Shown: positions 1-7,322, counted from the first letter of the stretch. The stretch is DNA of 34,977 nt from an uncultured Akkermansia sp. (GCA_904501955.1 CAJGCY010000006.1:1-34977); one strand, 5' to 3'. Numbers and translations: made by a program. The notes: generated by a model from the letters alone, not told the origin.

Positions 1-166
1 ACGCTGCGTCGCTGACGCTCCGTCGCACCGGGCTCAATTTTATTTTTTCCGCTAACAGGGGTTGCGCGGCTACGCCGCTCCACCCCTGCCTAAGGGCTGA
101 CGCCCCTTATCGGGGCTTCAAATTCCGCTCGCTTCGCTCGCTAACTTCCGATTTATCGCGCAGTAG
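1..166 (+). repeat. Structured intergenic repeat, copy A
   Basis: Non-coding copy of a repeat also seen at 13937-14079 (same strand) and 34819-34977 (opposite strand). It opens with ACGCTGCGTCGCTGACGCTC, then a T-rich stretch. A two-part hairpin follows: outer stem CAGGGGT (56-62) with ACCCCTG (82-88), inner stem GCGGC (66-70) with GCCGC (74-78), and TCC between the two. A second hairpin pairs GCCCC (102-106) with GGGGC (112-116); it competes with an alternative pairing of TAAGGG (91-96) with CCCTTA (104-109). The right end, AACTTCCGATTTATCGCGC (143-161), matches the ends of the element at 11106-11264. The left end may continue beyond the window. Function unknown. Confidence 0.75.
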
Positions 167-213
167 AGACTAATTAGAAGTTCCCAACAGAAAGACATGA
201 GCGAGGTTTGGGC

Positions 214-242
214 TTTTCAGGGCGGAGGAGATGTGGTACAAT
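214..242 (+). promoter_or_regulatory. Sigma70-like promoter of the prepilin peptidase gene
   Basis: TTTTCA (214-219), 17 bp, TACAAT (237-242). A start about 7 bases after the -10 box falls at or next to the ATG at 249, so the transcript would be leaderless or nearly so. Seen: boxes and spacing. Inferred: promoter activity and start point. Confidence 0.5.
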
Positions 243-248
243 GCGGGC

Positions 249-1379
249 ATGACAGAACAGCTGGACATGTTGTTATGGGAGCTAGCAGAGCAGCAGCCGT
301 GGTTGCTGCCGGTGTGTTTTGCTCTATTCGGGGCATGTGTGGGGTCATTTTTGAATGTGGTCATTTACCGGACCCCCCGCGGGCTCAGCGTCAATGAACC
401 GAGGAGATCCTTCTGCCCGAGCTGCAACAAAGAGATACCGTGGTACTTGAATATCCCCTTGGTCAGCTGGTTGCTGTTGCGCGGGCGCAGCGCGTGCTGT
501 GGGCAGCGCATCTCCATGCGCTACTGGTTGGTGGAGCTGGCATGTGCCCTGCTCTTTGCGGGTGTGGCCTGGCAGCTGGGAGAGGGGCAAAGCCTGAGTG
601 CCGTGGCACAAGTGCTGATGTGCGCGTGGGTGGCTACCGGCTTGGCCATGCTCTGCATCGACTGGGAACAGATGATTGTACTGCCGAAAATGGCGCTGGT
701 AGCGACCGGACTCGGCATAGCGGCGGTGCTGGCAGACCCGGTGTGGTTCTACGAGACCGCGAGCATGGGAGATGCCTTTTTGCTGGCAGCCGGCAGTGGG
801 GTGATGGGGTTCATTTTGCTGAAGTTGGTGGCACTGCTGGGTAGGATATGCTTCGGGCACAAGAAGAAGAGCTTCGCAGACGCGCAAGCATGGGAGCTCA
901 AGCAGGAGGGGGAGGAAGATCTGCTCCTCACCATCGGCAATACCACCTACCTGTGGAGTGAGCTTTTCATGGAAGAAAACAACCGCGTGCATTTGGATGG
1001 AGCCATGCTCCGCGACAAAGAGCACGCCGCCGGCACCATCACCTTCACGGCGGAAAGCTTTACCCTGCCGGATGGCTCAGAACACCGGCTGGAGGATTAT
1101 GAGAGCTTGGCCGGCAGTTGTCGGGGCATGCGCACGCGCAGGGAAGCCATGGGGAGCGGGGATGCGTGGATAGCGCTGAGCCTCGGCGTGGTCTGCGGGT
1201 GGCAAGGGGCATGCTTTGCCTTGGCTGCGGGCAGTGTGTTGGGCATACTGTGGGCCATCATTGCCCGAGTGAGCAAGGGCGAGCCCATGCCCTTCGGGCC
1301 GGCATTCATCGCCGGGGCTTGGCTGTACTTGGCCTACGGGCGGGGATGGGTAGAGGCATTCATCCATAACATGGGGTAA
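249..1379 (+). CDS. Type IV prepilin peptidase (A24 family)
   Basis: Inner-membrane aspartic protease that removes the leader from type IV pilin-like precursors and usually methylates the new N-terminus. With the ATG at 249 it has 376 residues. The N-terminal domain carries FCPSC near residue 56 and the family context IPWYLNIPLVSW, followed by RGRSACCGQRIS. In the usual CxxC...CxxC pattern the third Cys is Ser here, with an extra Cys two residues on. Asp138 in CIDWEQMIVLPK fits the first catalytic Asp, though the usual LPD reads LPK. MGSGD (302-305) is the GxGD motif with the second Asp. About 100 hydrophilic residues (roughly 203-300) sit just before GxGD, making it longer than typical enzymes. 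An in-frame ATG at 231 also exists, but its GGAGGAG touches the codon and the -10 box overlaps it, so 249 is preferred. First gene of a plus-strand run. Family assignment is secure. Confidence 0.9.
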   Translation: MTEQLDMLLWELAEQQPWLLPVCFALFGACVGSFLNVVIYRTPRGLSVNEPRRSFCPSCNKEIPWYLNIPLVSWLLLRGRSACCGQRISMRYWLVELACALLFAGVAWQLGEGQSLSAVAQVLMCAWVATGLAMLCIDWEQMIVLPKMALVATGLGIAAVLADPVWFYETASMGDAFLLAAGSGVMGFILLKLVALLGRICFGHKKKSFADAQAWELKQEGEEDLLLTIGNTTYLWSELFMEENNRVHLDGAMLRDKEHAAGTITFTAESFTLPDGSEHRLEDYESLAGSCRGMRTRREAMGSGDAWIALSLGVVCGWQGACFALAAGSVLGILWAIIARVSKGEPMPFGPAFIAGAWLYLAYGRGWVEAFIHNMG

Positions 1380-1380
1380 A

Positions 1381-1388
1381 AGGAGGAG
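1381..1388 (+). promoter_or_regulatory. Strong ribosome binding site of the Sel1 gene
   Basis: AGGAGGAG lies 8 bases before the ATG at 1397 and fixes that start over the second in-frame ATG at 1403. Notable because most genes in this window show no Shine-Dalgarno sequence. Confidence 0.7.
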
Positions 1389-1396
1389 AGGCTGAC

Positions 1397-2380
1397 ATGC
1401 GCATGAACACCACCGCAACCATCAGTGCTGCAATCCTGCTCGCGGCAACCACCGTGCCGGCGCAAGAGCAGGAAACGCAACTGTCGCGAGCACGAGTGGA
1501 GGCAGACTACACCACAACGGCCTATATACTCAATGACCCGGAGAACGAATCGATACATAACGTCATCAGCACCTTAGAGCGCTGCACACAGCACGGGCAC
1601 CCCTTGGCCGCCATGCTGCTGTTGGATGTGTATGAGGGCAAGCGCCGAGGTTTGGAAGCACAGCCTGACAAAGCGGCCAAACTGGCAGCGGACATAGCCG
1701 GGGGTGACATTCCGCTCAACGATGAGCACCCGCAATCCATCCAAGCCCGCTTGGAAAGCATGTATCGCCTCGCGCTGTACCTGGAAAAGGGCTTCGGGGT
1801 GCAAAAATCCGCCCGCGACGCGTATGAGTGGATGCTCAAAGCCTCAAACGGAGGCTACGGGAAAGCACGTGTGGAGCTGGCGCGTTACCTCATCACGGGC
1901 AAAGGCGGGCATAAGAGCCCGCGCATGGCGCTGCGACTGCTGAAAGCGCAGGCAGCGACGGATGCCTCCGTGCCCAATCTTTTTTTCTACTTGGGCTACA
2001 TATACCTAAGCGGTAGTGGCATGCCCAAACCGAAACCGGAGCTGGCCTTCAAGTTCTTTTCCATAGGTGAAAAATTCAATGATGCCAACGCCATCAACAA
2101 CCTCGCCTCCATGTATGAGAGGGGGCTCGGCACTGATAAAGATGAGCTGAAGGCCCTGCGCCTTTACAAAAAAGCGGCGGACTTGGGGAACAAAGAAGCC
2201 TCCGCCAACATGCAACGCTTGGCCTATGTGCAGGCGGAGCGAGGCTCCGACACCGCGGACAGCGTGCGCGTGGACAACGCCGCCATGCAAGTCATAGAGT
2301 CCCTGCCCCTCCCGGACCACATGCGCAAAAACTTATCCGCCCCCTTCAGGCGCCACGCGGAAGCAAACCGGAATAAATGA
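1397..2380 (+). CDS. Secreted Sel1-repeat (TPR-like) protein
   Basis: A 327-residue protein with a short signal peptide (about residues 1-22, ending near VPAQ) and at least four Sel1-like helical repeats between about residues 122 and 276. Recognisable cores are LALYLEKGFGVQKSARDAYEWM, here split as LALYLEKGFGVQ and ARDAYEWM, then YLGYIYLSGSG and LASMYERGLGTDKDELKALR. Sel1 repeats are protein-interaction scaffolds, so it probably acts as a periplasmic adaptor; the partner cannot be read from sequence. It starts 17 bases after the prepilin peptidase and ends one base before queG, which suggests co-transcription. A second Sel1-containing protein is encoded at 6570-7322. Confidence 0.8.
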   Translation: MRMNTTATISAAILLAATTVPAQEQETQLSRARVEADYTTTAYILNDPENESIHNVISTLERCTQHGHPLAAMLLLDVYEGKRRGLEAQPDKAAKLAADIAGGDIPLNDEHPQSIQARLESMYRLALYLEKGFGVQKSARDAYEWMLKASNGGYGKARVELARYLITGKGGHKSPRMALRLLKAQAATDASVPNLFFYLGYIYLSGSGMPKPKPELAFKFFSIGEKFNDANAINNLASMYERGLGTDKDELKALRLYKKAADLGNKEASANMQRLAYVQAERGSDTADSVRVDNAAMQVIESLPLPDHMRKNLSAPFRRHAEANRNK

Positions 2381-2381
2381 G

Positions 2382-3347
2382 ATGAGCTTCTCCATGCAGG
2401 CAGCACGGCAAGCGGTGGCCTACGCCGCGCATAGCTTGGGATTCTCCGGTGTGGGAATAGCCCCGGCAGATGCCGCGCAGGGTGACCACCTGCAGCGCTG
2501 GCTGCAAGAGGGGCAGCATGCGGACATGGAATGGATGGAGCGCCACCTGCCTGCGAGGCTCGACCCGCAACTGGTGCTGCCGGGGGTGCGCAGCGTCATC
2601 ATGCTGACGTATGAGTACGCCCGCACGGATGCCCACAACGCGGGAGGAGCCATCGCGCGCTACGCCCAGGGGGAAGACTACCACAAACTGCTGGCTGAGA
2701 AGCTGGCGGACCTGAGCGAGACGCTGGGCTTTTACGGTGGCACGCAGCGGTACTTCACGGATTCCGGTCCCGTGAGCGAGCGATTTTTTGCAGCGAGAGC
2801 CGGGCTGGGGTGGATAGGACGCAACGGTTTATTGGTGCGGGAGCACGGGGGCTCCTACTGTTTTTTGGCCTGCATACTGACCACGCTGGAGCTGCCGTAC
2901 GATGCCCCCGTAGCCAACCGCTGCGGCAACTGCCACCGCTGTGAGCAAGCCTGCCCCACGGCAGCCCTGCACAACGGCTGCTGTGATGCTCGCCGCTGCC
3001 TGTCCTACTGGACCATTGAGGCAAAAAGCCCCACGCCGGAGCACATACGGCAAGCACAGGGCGAGCGCCTGTACGGCTGTGATGCCTGCCAAGAAGCCTG
3101 CCCCTGGAACCGCCGAGGCCCGCACACCCCCACGGATTTGCACTTACTCATGCCGGCGGAGCTCTGCAGCCTCAGCCCCGAAGCCATGAGCAAGCTGACA
3201 GATGATGAATTCGGGCAATTATTTGCAGCCTCCCCCATTCGCCGCATAGGGCGGGAACACCTGCGCCGCAATGCCCTTGCCCCGCAGCTGTGCAGCATTC
3301 CCCCCGCAACTGACAAAAAAAACTCCGCCAATCATGAACAAAAGTAG
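2382..3347 (+). CDS. queG: Epoxyqueuosine reductase QueG
   Basis: Catalyses the last step of queuosine synthesis, reducing epoxyqueuosine in the wobble position of tRNA with cobalamin and two 4Fe-4S clusters (cytoplasm). It has 321 residues. TDSGPVSERFFAARAGLGWI (from about 126) matches the family core around the catalytic Asp. Two ferredoxin-type clusters are visible: CGNCHRCEQACP near 180 and YGCDACQEACPWN near 230-243. It is shorter than QueG proteins of about 350-380 residues that carry C-terminal HEAT-like repeats, so it looks like the compact form. The start is one base after the upstream stop, indicating translational coupling. The family is clear; the link to pilin processing seems to be only positional. 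Confidence 0.93.
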   Translation: MSFSMQAARQAVAYAAHSLGFSGVGIAPADAAQGDHLQRWLQEGQHADMEWMERHLPARLDPQLVLPGVRSVIMLTYEYARTDAHNAGGAIARYAQGEDYHKLLAEKLADLSETLGFYGGTQRYFTDSGPVSERFFAARAGLGWIGRNGLLVREHGGSYCFLACILTTLELPYDAPVANRCGNCHRCEQACPTAALHNGCCDARRCLSYWTIEAKSPTPEHIRQAQGERLYGCDACQEACPWNRRGPHTPTDLHLLMPAELCSLSPEAMSKLTDDEFGQLFAASPIRRIGREHLRRNALAPQLCSIPPATDKKNSANHEQK

Positions 3348-3373
3348 CCCCGGCGGAGTCAAAATGGTAGAAT

Positions 3374-4174
3374 ATGATGACAACTATGCACTTCACCGCT
3401 TACCTTCCCCAGCAGCTGACAGAAGCCATCGCCTATTACGGCCATGGAGGCTACGGCCTGTATGCCGGAGGCTTCAACACCTTAACCCTTATCGGTATTG
3501 CTCTGCTCATCATCGTCGGCATCATCGGGGCGGTGGTGCAGAGCCGCCTGCAAGCCGTGATGCGCAAGTATTCTGAGGTATACGCCCCCATGACCGGCGC
3601 GCAAACCGCACAAGCCATGTTACAAAACAATGGCCTCAACCACGTGCGCATTACCCACACAAGAGGCCGCCTCACGGACCACTACAACCCCGGGGACTGC
3701 ACCGTCAACCTCAGTGATGTGGTGTACGCGCAACCCTCCATCGCAGCCATGGCAGTGGCAGCGCATGAGTGCGGCCACGCCTTACAGCATGCACAGGCCT
3801 ACCCCTGGCTGGGCCTGCGCAGCAAGCTGGTACCTATGGTGAACATAGGCTCACGCATGGGGCAGGTACTGTTGATATTGGGGCTCATCTTACTCTCCGG
3901 CGGCAGCGATGCCACCATAGCATGGGTGGGGCTGGCACTGTTCGGCACCACCACACTGTTCACGCTGGTCACCCTACCCGTAGAGTTCGATGCCTCACGC
4001 CGCGCCCTGCAGTGGCTGGAGAACTCCGGAATCGTCAACAAAGAGATGCACGGACACGCCGCCACGGCGCTGCGCTGGGCAGCCATGACCTACGTGGCAG
4101 CAGCGCTCTCATCACTGGCCATGCTGCTCTATTATGCCTTTATCATCCTGAGTCGCTCCCGCGACAGAAGCTAA
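3374..4174 (+). CDS. YugP-like neutral zinc metallopeptidase, membrane-bound
   Basis: A 266-residue membrane protein of the Zn_peptidase_2/YugP family. A first membrane segment (LIGIALLIIVGIIGAVV, about 36-54) is followed by a soluble part ending in AAHECGHALQH. His131, Glu132 and His135 form the HExxH zinc site. Two further membrane segments follow (VLLILGLILL and the VGLALFGTTTLFTLVTL stretch), then EFDAS near 203, which supplies the likely third ligand, and a last segment near the C-terminus. The substrate of this family is not established. Two ATGs (3374, 3377) lie together and a third (3386) is in frame; the first is used here. It follows queG by 26 bases. Confidence 0.88.
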   Translation: MMTTMHFTAYLPQQLTEAIAYYGHGGYGLYAGGFNTLTLIGIALLIIVGIIGAVVQSRLQAVMRKYSEVYAPMTGAQTAQAMLQNNGLNHVRITHTRGRLTDHYNPGDCTVNLSDVVYAQPSIAAMAVAAHECGHALQHAQAYPWLGLRSKLVPMVNIGSRMGQVLLILGLILLSGGSDATIAWVGLALFGTTTLFTLVTLPVEFDASRRALQWLENSGIVNKEMHGHAATALRWAAMTYVAAALSSLAMLLYYAFIILSRSRDRS

Positions 4175-4208
4175 TCCCCCCACACACCACATACTTATAT
4201 CACGCGTT

Positions 4209-4655
4209 ATGAAAAGCAAGTTTTTCCTCCTCACCGCCATAGCATTCATCACCGGCAACACCGCGCTTGCGCATGATCTGCCACCCAGTGAGACCTCTCC
4301 GCATGAGCACTTCAGCCCCCGCGAACACGCAGAGCTTTACCTCAACCTCGTGTCGCACCTGTACTACGCGCTCATTCCCCTGCAAGACAGCGTGGTGGAT
4401 GCCACCACCGCAGCCGCTGCGCGTGACAAGATACTGGCCCTGCACCGCCGCCTGAATATGGCCATAGACCACATGAGCGGCAACCCGGATATGCGCCATG
4501 AGGTGCTCCTCATCCTCCGCAATAACCCGCAACGGCTGGAGCGCATGCTCCGCGAGCAAGACATCTATAACCGCAGTGCGGAGCGCTGCCGCGCCACCGG
4601 GCTCATACCGGATATGCCCACCATCCGCCGTGTAACCATCCCCTCGGAGAACTGA
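4209..4655 (+). CDS. Small secreted helical protein, unknown function
   Basis: A 148-residue protein with a clear signal peptide (MKSKFFLLTAIAF..., predicted cleavage after ALA at about residue 21). The mature part is predicted helical and rich in His near its start (HDLPPSETSPHEHFSPREH). I see no cofactor or catalytic motif; the single Cys is near residue 127. I do not recognise the family. It lies 34 bases after the zinc peptidase and 10 before the HU-like gene, so it is probably in the same transcript. Reality as a gene is supported by the signal peptide, tight spacing and codon use like its neighbours. Confidence 0.7.
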   Translation: MKSKFFLLTAIAFITGNTALAHDLPPSETSPHEHFSPREHAELYLNLVSHLYYALIPLQDSVVDATTAAAARDKILALHRRLNMAIDHMSGNPDMRHEVLLILRNNPQRLERMLREQDIYNRSAERCRATGLIPDMPTIRRVTIPSEN

Positions 4656-4665
4656 CACCCGCAGC

Positions 4666-4926
4666 GTGAGTCGCAAGCTTCTACAGGACAAGATACGCCG
4701 AGCCTTAGGCGGCACTGCCACCCAAAGCGCGGCGGAGCTTGCGCTCCATGCCGTGACGCAGGCCATACGCGACGGCATGCGGGAAGATGAGGAGGTGAAA
4801 CTCGCCAAGTTCGGCACATTTAAGCTCAAGCAAGTAGGGGCAAGGCGCCTGCTGTTGCCCCACAACGGAGAAAGCCTCACCTTACCCCCCAGAAAAGTGC
4901 TGCGCTTTCATCCCGCCCCGCGCTGA
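4666..4926 (+). CDS. Degenerate HU/IHF-like DNA-binding protein
   Basis: An 86-residue protein starting at GTG. Two N-terminal helices (LLQDKIRRAL...AIRDGMREDEEVKL) are followed by KFGTFKLKQVGARR, which matches the HU/IHF signature around GFGTFxxxxRxAR. The beta arm that normally carries RNP and contacts the DNA minor groove reads LLLPHNGESLTLPPRK. The dimer fold is probably kept, but the DNA-contact tip has changed. It may bind DNA differently or have another partner. No Shine-Dalgarno sequence is visible. It lies 10 bases after the upstream gene. This is probably an accessory paralogue rather than the main HU. Confidence 0.75.
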   Translation: MSRKLLQDKIRRALGGTATQSAAELALHAVTQAIRDGMREDEEVKLAKFGTFKLKQVGARRLLLPHNGESLTLPPRKVLRFHPAPR

Positions 4927-4998
4927 GCCCCATTTTTGCCGGATAGAACGCATTATATGCTTTACAAGAGGCCGTTTAAGATGGAAAATAAGCCTAAC

Positions 4999-5553
4999 AT
5001 GAACAGACTCTTCCGCACTCTCCTCCTCATCGGCACCCTGCCTTTACTTCTCACCGGGTGTGGGGATGATGACGAGGCAAAGGCAGAGCAAGCCGCCAGG
5101 TTCACCACCTCCACCAAGCCGGCGCCTAACCCCGTGCGTACCTCCCTGCAGGAATACCTGCGTGAGGACGCCGACATGAGCACCGGCGTGCCCGGTGCAC
5201 CCCAGTTCGAGCTTTACAGCCACTACAAGGGGGAAGACATCCGCCAAATCACCGGTGTTTCCGGTCGCAAGCTCATCTTGGTATTCACGACAGACTGGTG
5301 CCAGCACAGTCGCGACATGCGTGAGAGCCTTCAAAAGCTTGCCCAAGAGGAGAAAGGCAACATCCAGGTGGTGGACATCAACGCGGATGAGTACTCCGAG
5401 CTGGCGAAGTCGTTCAACCTCCAAAAAGTGCCCACCATGCGCCTGTATACGGAGGGCATCGAGGTGCGCGTGTTTGAGGGATTCTTTGACACGGAGACCC
5501 TGCGCGAGATGCTCCACCAAGTATTCAGCGATACGAACAGTTTTTACAAATAA
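4999..5553 (+). CDS. Thioredoxin-like lipoprotein with CxxS active site
   Basis: A 184-residue lipoprotein starting at the ATG at 4999: basic MNRLFR, a hydrophobic stretch, then lipobox LLTGC with Cys21 as the lipidated residue. The rest is a thioredoxin fold. LILVFTTDWCQHSRDM places the nucleophile at Cys101 and Ser104 where the resolving Cys normally sits, and KVPTMRLY carries the cis-Pro. CxxS proteins cannot form the internal disulfide, so they tend to act as monothiol reductants, isomerases or mixed-disulfide chaperones. It is probably periplasmic and membrane-anchored. In-frame ATGs at 4936 and 4981 would bury the signal peptide and are less likely. trpS starts 27 bases downstream. Confidence 0.85.
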   Translation: MNRLFRTLLLIGTLPLLLTGCGDDDEAKAEQAARFTTSTKPAPNPVRTSLQEYLREDADMSTGVPGAPQFELYSHYKGEDIRQITGVSGRKLILVFTTDWCQHSRDMRESLQKLAQEEKGNIQVVDINADEYSELAKSFNLQKVPTMRLYTEGIEVRVFEGFFDTETLREMLHQVFSDTNSFYK

Positions 5554-5580
5554 CACACAACCATACAACAGCAATATCAT

Positions 5581-6549
5581 ATGAGATACCTTACCGGATT
5601 ACAACCCAGCGGCAAGCTGCACATCGGTAACTACTTCGGCGCTATCCAAAACGCCATCGACCTCCAAAATAAGGGTGAAGCCTTCTACTTCATCGCGAAT
5701 TATCATGCCATGACCACCCAGCCGGATGCCGAGACGCTCCGCGCCAACACCTACGAGATGGCGGTGGATTTGCTGGCATGCGGCCTTGACCCGGAAAAAG
5801 CCGTTTTCTTTGCCCAATCCTCCGTGCCGGAGGTGAATGAGCTGGCGTGGGTGCTCTCCACCGTATGCCCCATGGGCTTGCTGGAGCGCTGCCACTCTTA
5901 CAAGGACAAGATTGCCAAGGGCTTCAGCCCCAATCACGCTCTCTTTGCCTACCCCGCGCTGATGGCGGCGGACATTCTGCTGTACGATAGTGATGTGGTG
6001 CCCGTGGGCAAGGACCAGAAGCAGCACTTGGAGGTAACCCGTGACCTCGCCGGTAAAATCAATGACTCCTTCGGCGAAGGGCTGCTCAAGATGCCGGAGG
6101 CGCTCATCAATGAGGTGACGGCCATTGTGCCCGGTCTGGACGGGCAGAAGATGAGCAAGAGCTATGGCAACACCCTGCCCGTTTTCGGTGAGGAGAAAGC
6201 CCTGCGCAAGCTCATCAACAAGAAGGTAGTGACGGATGCCACCCCGCTGGAGGACCCGAAGCCGACGGAGGGCTCCATCATCCTGGCGCTCTACAAGCTT
6301 TTTGCCACGCCCGCTCAGTATGAGGAGATGGTGGAGGCACACAAGCGCGGTGGCGTAGGCTACGGCCAGTTCAAGAAGGACCTGTTCGAGGCATACTGGG
6401 AGTACTTCCGCGCAGCGCGTGAAAAGCGTGACTGGATTATGGCGAACCCCGGCTATGTGGATGAGGTGCTGGGCCAAGGGGCGCAGCGCGCCCGTGAGAC
6501 AGCGGCTCAGGTACTCTCCCGCGTGCGCAAGGCGGTGGGGCTCATCTGA
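5581..6549 (+). CDS. trpS: Tryptophan--tRNA ligase TrpS
   Basis: Cytoplasmic class I aminoacyl-tRNA synthetase charging tRNA-Trp. It has 322 residues, normal for the bacterial enzyme. LTGLQPSGKLHIGNYFGAI contains the HIGN form of the HIGH signature (14-17), and KMSKS is at 190-194, followed by YGN as in the family. The stretch AYPALMAADILLYDSDVVPV, with KDQKQHLEVTRD after it, is a TrpS hallmark. Last gene of the plus-strand run, ending at a terminator that starts 34 bases after the stop. Confidence 0.97.
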   Translation: MRYLTGLQPSGKLHIGNYFGAIQNAIDLQNKGEAFYFIANYHAMTTQPDAETLRANTYEMAVDLLACGLDPEKAVFFAQSSVPEVNELAWVLSTVCPMGLLERCHSYKDKIAKGFSPNHALFAYPALMAADILLYDSDVVPVGKDQKQHLEVTRDLAGKINDSFGEGLLKMPEALINEVTAIVPGLDGQKMSKSYGNTLPVFGEEKALRKLINKKVVTDATPLEDPKPTEGSIILALYKLFATPAQYEEMVEAHKRGGVGYGQFKKDLFEAYWEYFRAAREKRDWIMANPGYVDEVLGQGAQRARETAAQVLSRVRKAVGLI

Positions 6550-6569
6550 AACAGCAGCAACGCAACAAA

Positions 6570-7322
6570 TTAATTTGAACCGGCGGCCGGGGGCAACACC
6601 TCGGCCGCTTCTTTTTGCTCGTGCGCGGCGTTATAATTGTTTGCGGCCTCAGCATGCCCTTGGGCGGCGGCGCGCTGCCACCAGCGCAAGGCCTTATCCG
6701 CATCTTTCTGCACGCCGTTGAGGCCGAAGTAGAGGATATTACCATAGCGGAACTGCGCCACGGCATCCCCGGCACAAGCCTTGGCATAAATGGCCGCCAC
6801 CTCCGCGCGGTCGCGCTCGCGTTTGCGCTCCGCCTGCTCCAAGCGCGCCTGCTCCGGGTCATGGAAGGCATAGCGAGCCACCCATGGCACGATGATGGCG
6901 AGGCAAAACACATACACAGCCATGATGTGCCAGCGCGAGATTGGCCATGCCGGCCGTGCAGCCATACGGCGCCGCAACCCGGCACCACGGCGGCGCCCAC
7001 GCAGGCGAGCCTCGCGGCGCTTCTGCGCATGGCGAATCGACACGCGGGCGGGTCTGCGGGGCATATCCGACAGCTCGGGCGCCATACTCAGGCGCTCGTG
7101 GCGCTCCAGCCAGGCATCATAATCCGCCCGCAGCTCCTCATTGCCCAGCGTGCGGTAGGCCTCCACCACCAGCTTAAAGCGCTCTTCCGCCGCCGCGTTA
7201 CCGACATTGTGGTCCGGGTGGAAGCGCATGGCCTGCTTGCGGTATGCCTTCTTTATTTCCTCCGCAGAGGCGCGGGGCGGCACATCCAGCAGCTGGTAAT
7301 AGTCCGGGCGCAGGCTCATCAT
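6570..7322 (-). CDS. J-domain / transmembrane / Sel1-repeat fusion
   Basis: A 250-residue fusion. Residues 6-70 are a J domain (DYYQLLDVPPRASAEEIKKA...) with the HPD triad at 35-37, which stimulates Hsp70 ATPase. A very basic linker (about 88-128, many Arg) precedes one membrane segment (about 131-153, IMAVYVFCLAIIVPWV). A charged helix then leads to a single Sel1 repeat (about 187-235, AQFRYGNILYFGLNGVQKDA). By the positive-inside rule the J domain is cytoplasmic and the Sel1 part faces the periplasm. The start overlaps the upstream stop as ATGA (7322-7319), implying translational coupling; a second ATG follows directly. Last gene of the yqeY-ispD operon. The client is unknown. Confidence 0.88.
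   Translation of the reverse strand: MMSLRPDYYQLLDVPPRASAEEIKKAYRKQAMRFHPDHNVGNAAAEERFKLVVEAYRTLGNEELRADYDAWLERHERLSMAPELSDMPRRPARVSIRHAQKRREARLRGRRRGAGLRRRMAARPAWPISRWHIMAVYVFCLAIIVPWVARYAFHDPEQARLEQAERKRERDRAEVAAIYAKACAGDAVAQFRYGNILYFGLNGVQKDADKALRWWQRAAAQGHAEAANNYNAAHEQKEAAEVLPPAAGSN
6583..6616 (+). terminator. Intrinsic terminator of the trpS transcript
   Basis: GCGGCCG (6583-6589) pairs with CGGCCGC (6602-6608) across a 12-base loop and is followed by TTCTTTTT. It lies inside the last codons of the convergent gene that ends at 6570. Confidence 0.8.

Noticed and set aside
345..1025. Minus-strand open frame opposite the prepilin peptidase gene
   Set aside because: Shadow of a well-supported gene; composition is His/Gln-rich with no recognisable domain.
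3322..3359. Inverted repeat ACTCCGCC / GGCGGAGT spanning the queG stop
   Set aside because: The loop is 22 bases and no T-run follows on the plus strand; the A-run before it would only suit a minus-strand transcript, and no minus-strand gene lies there.
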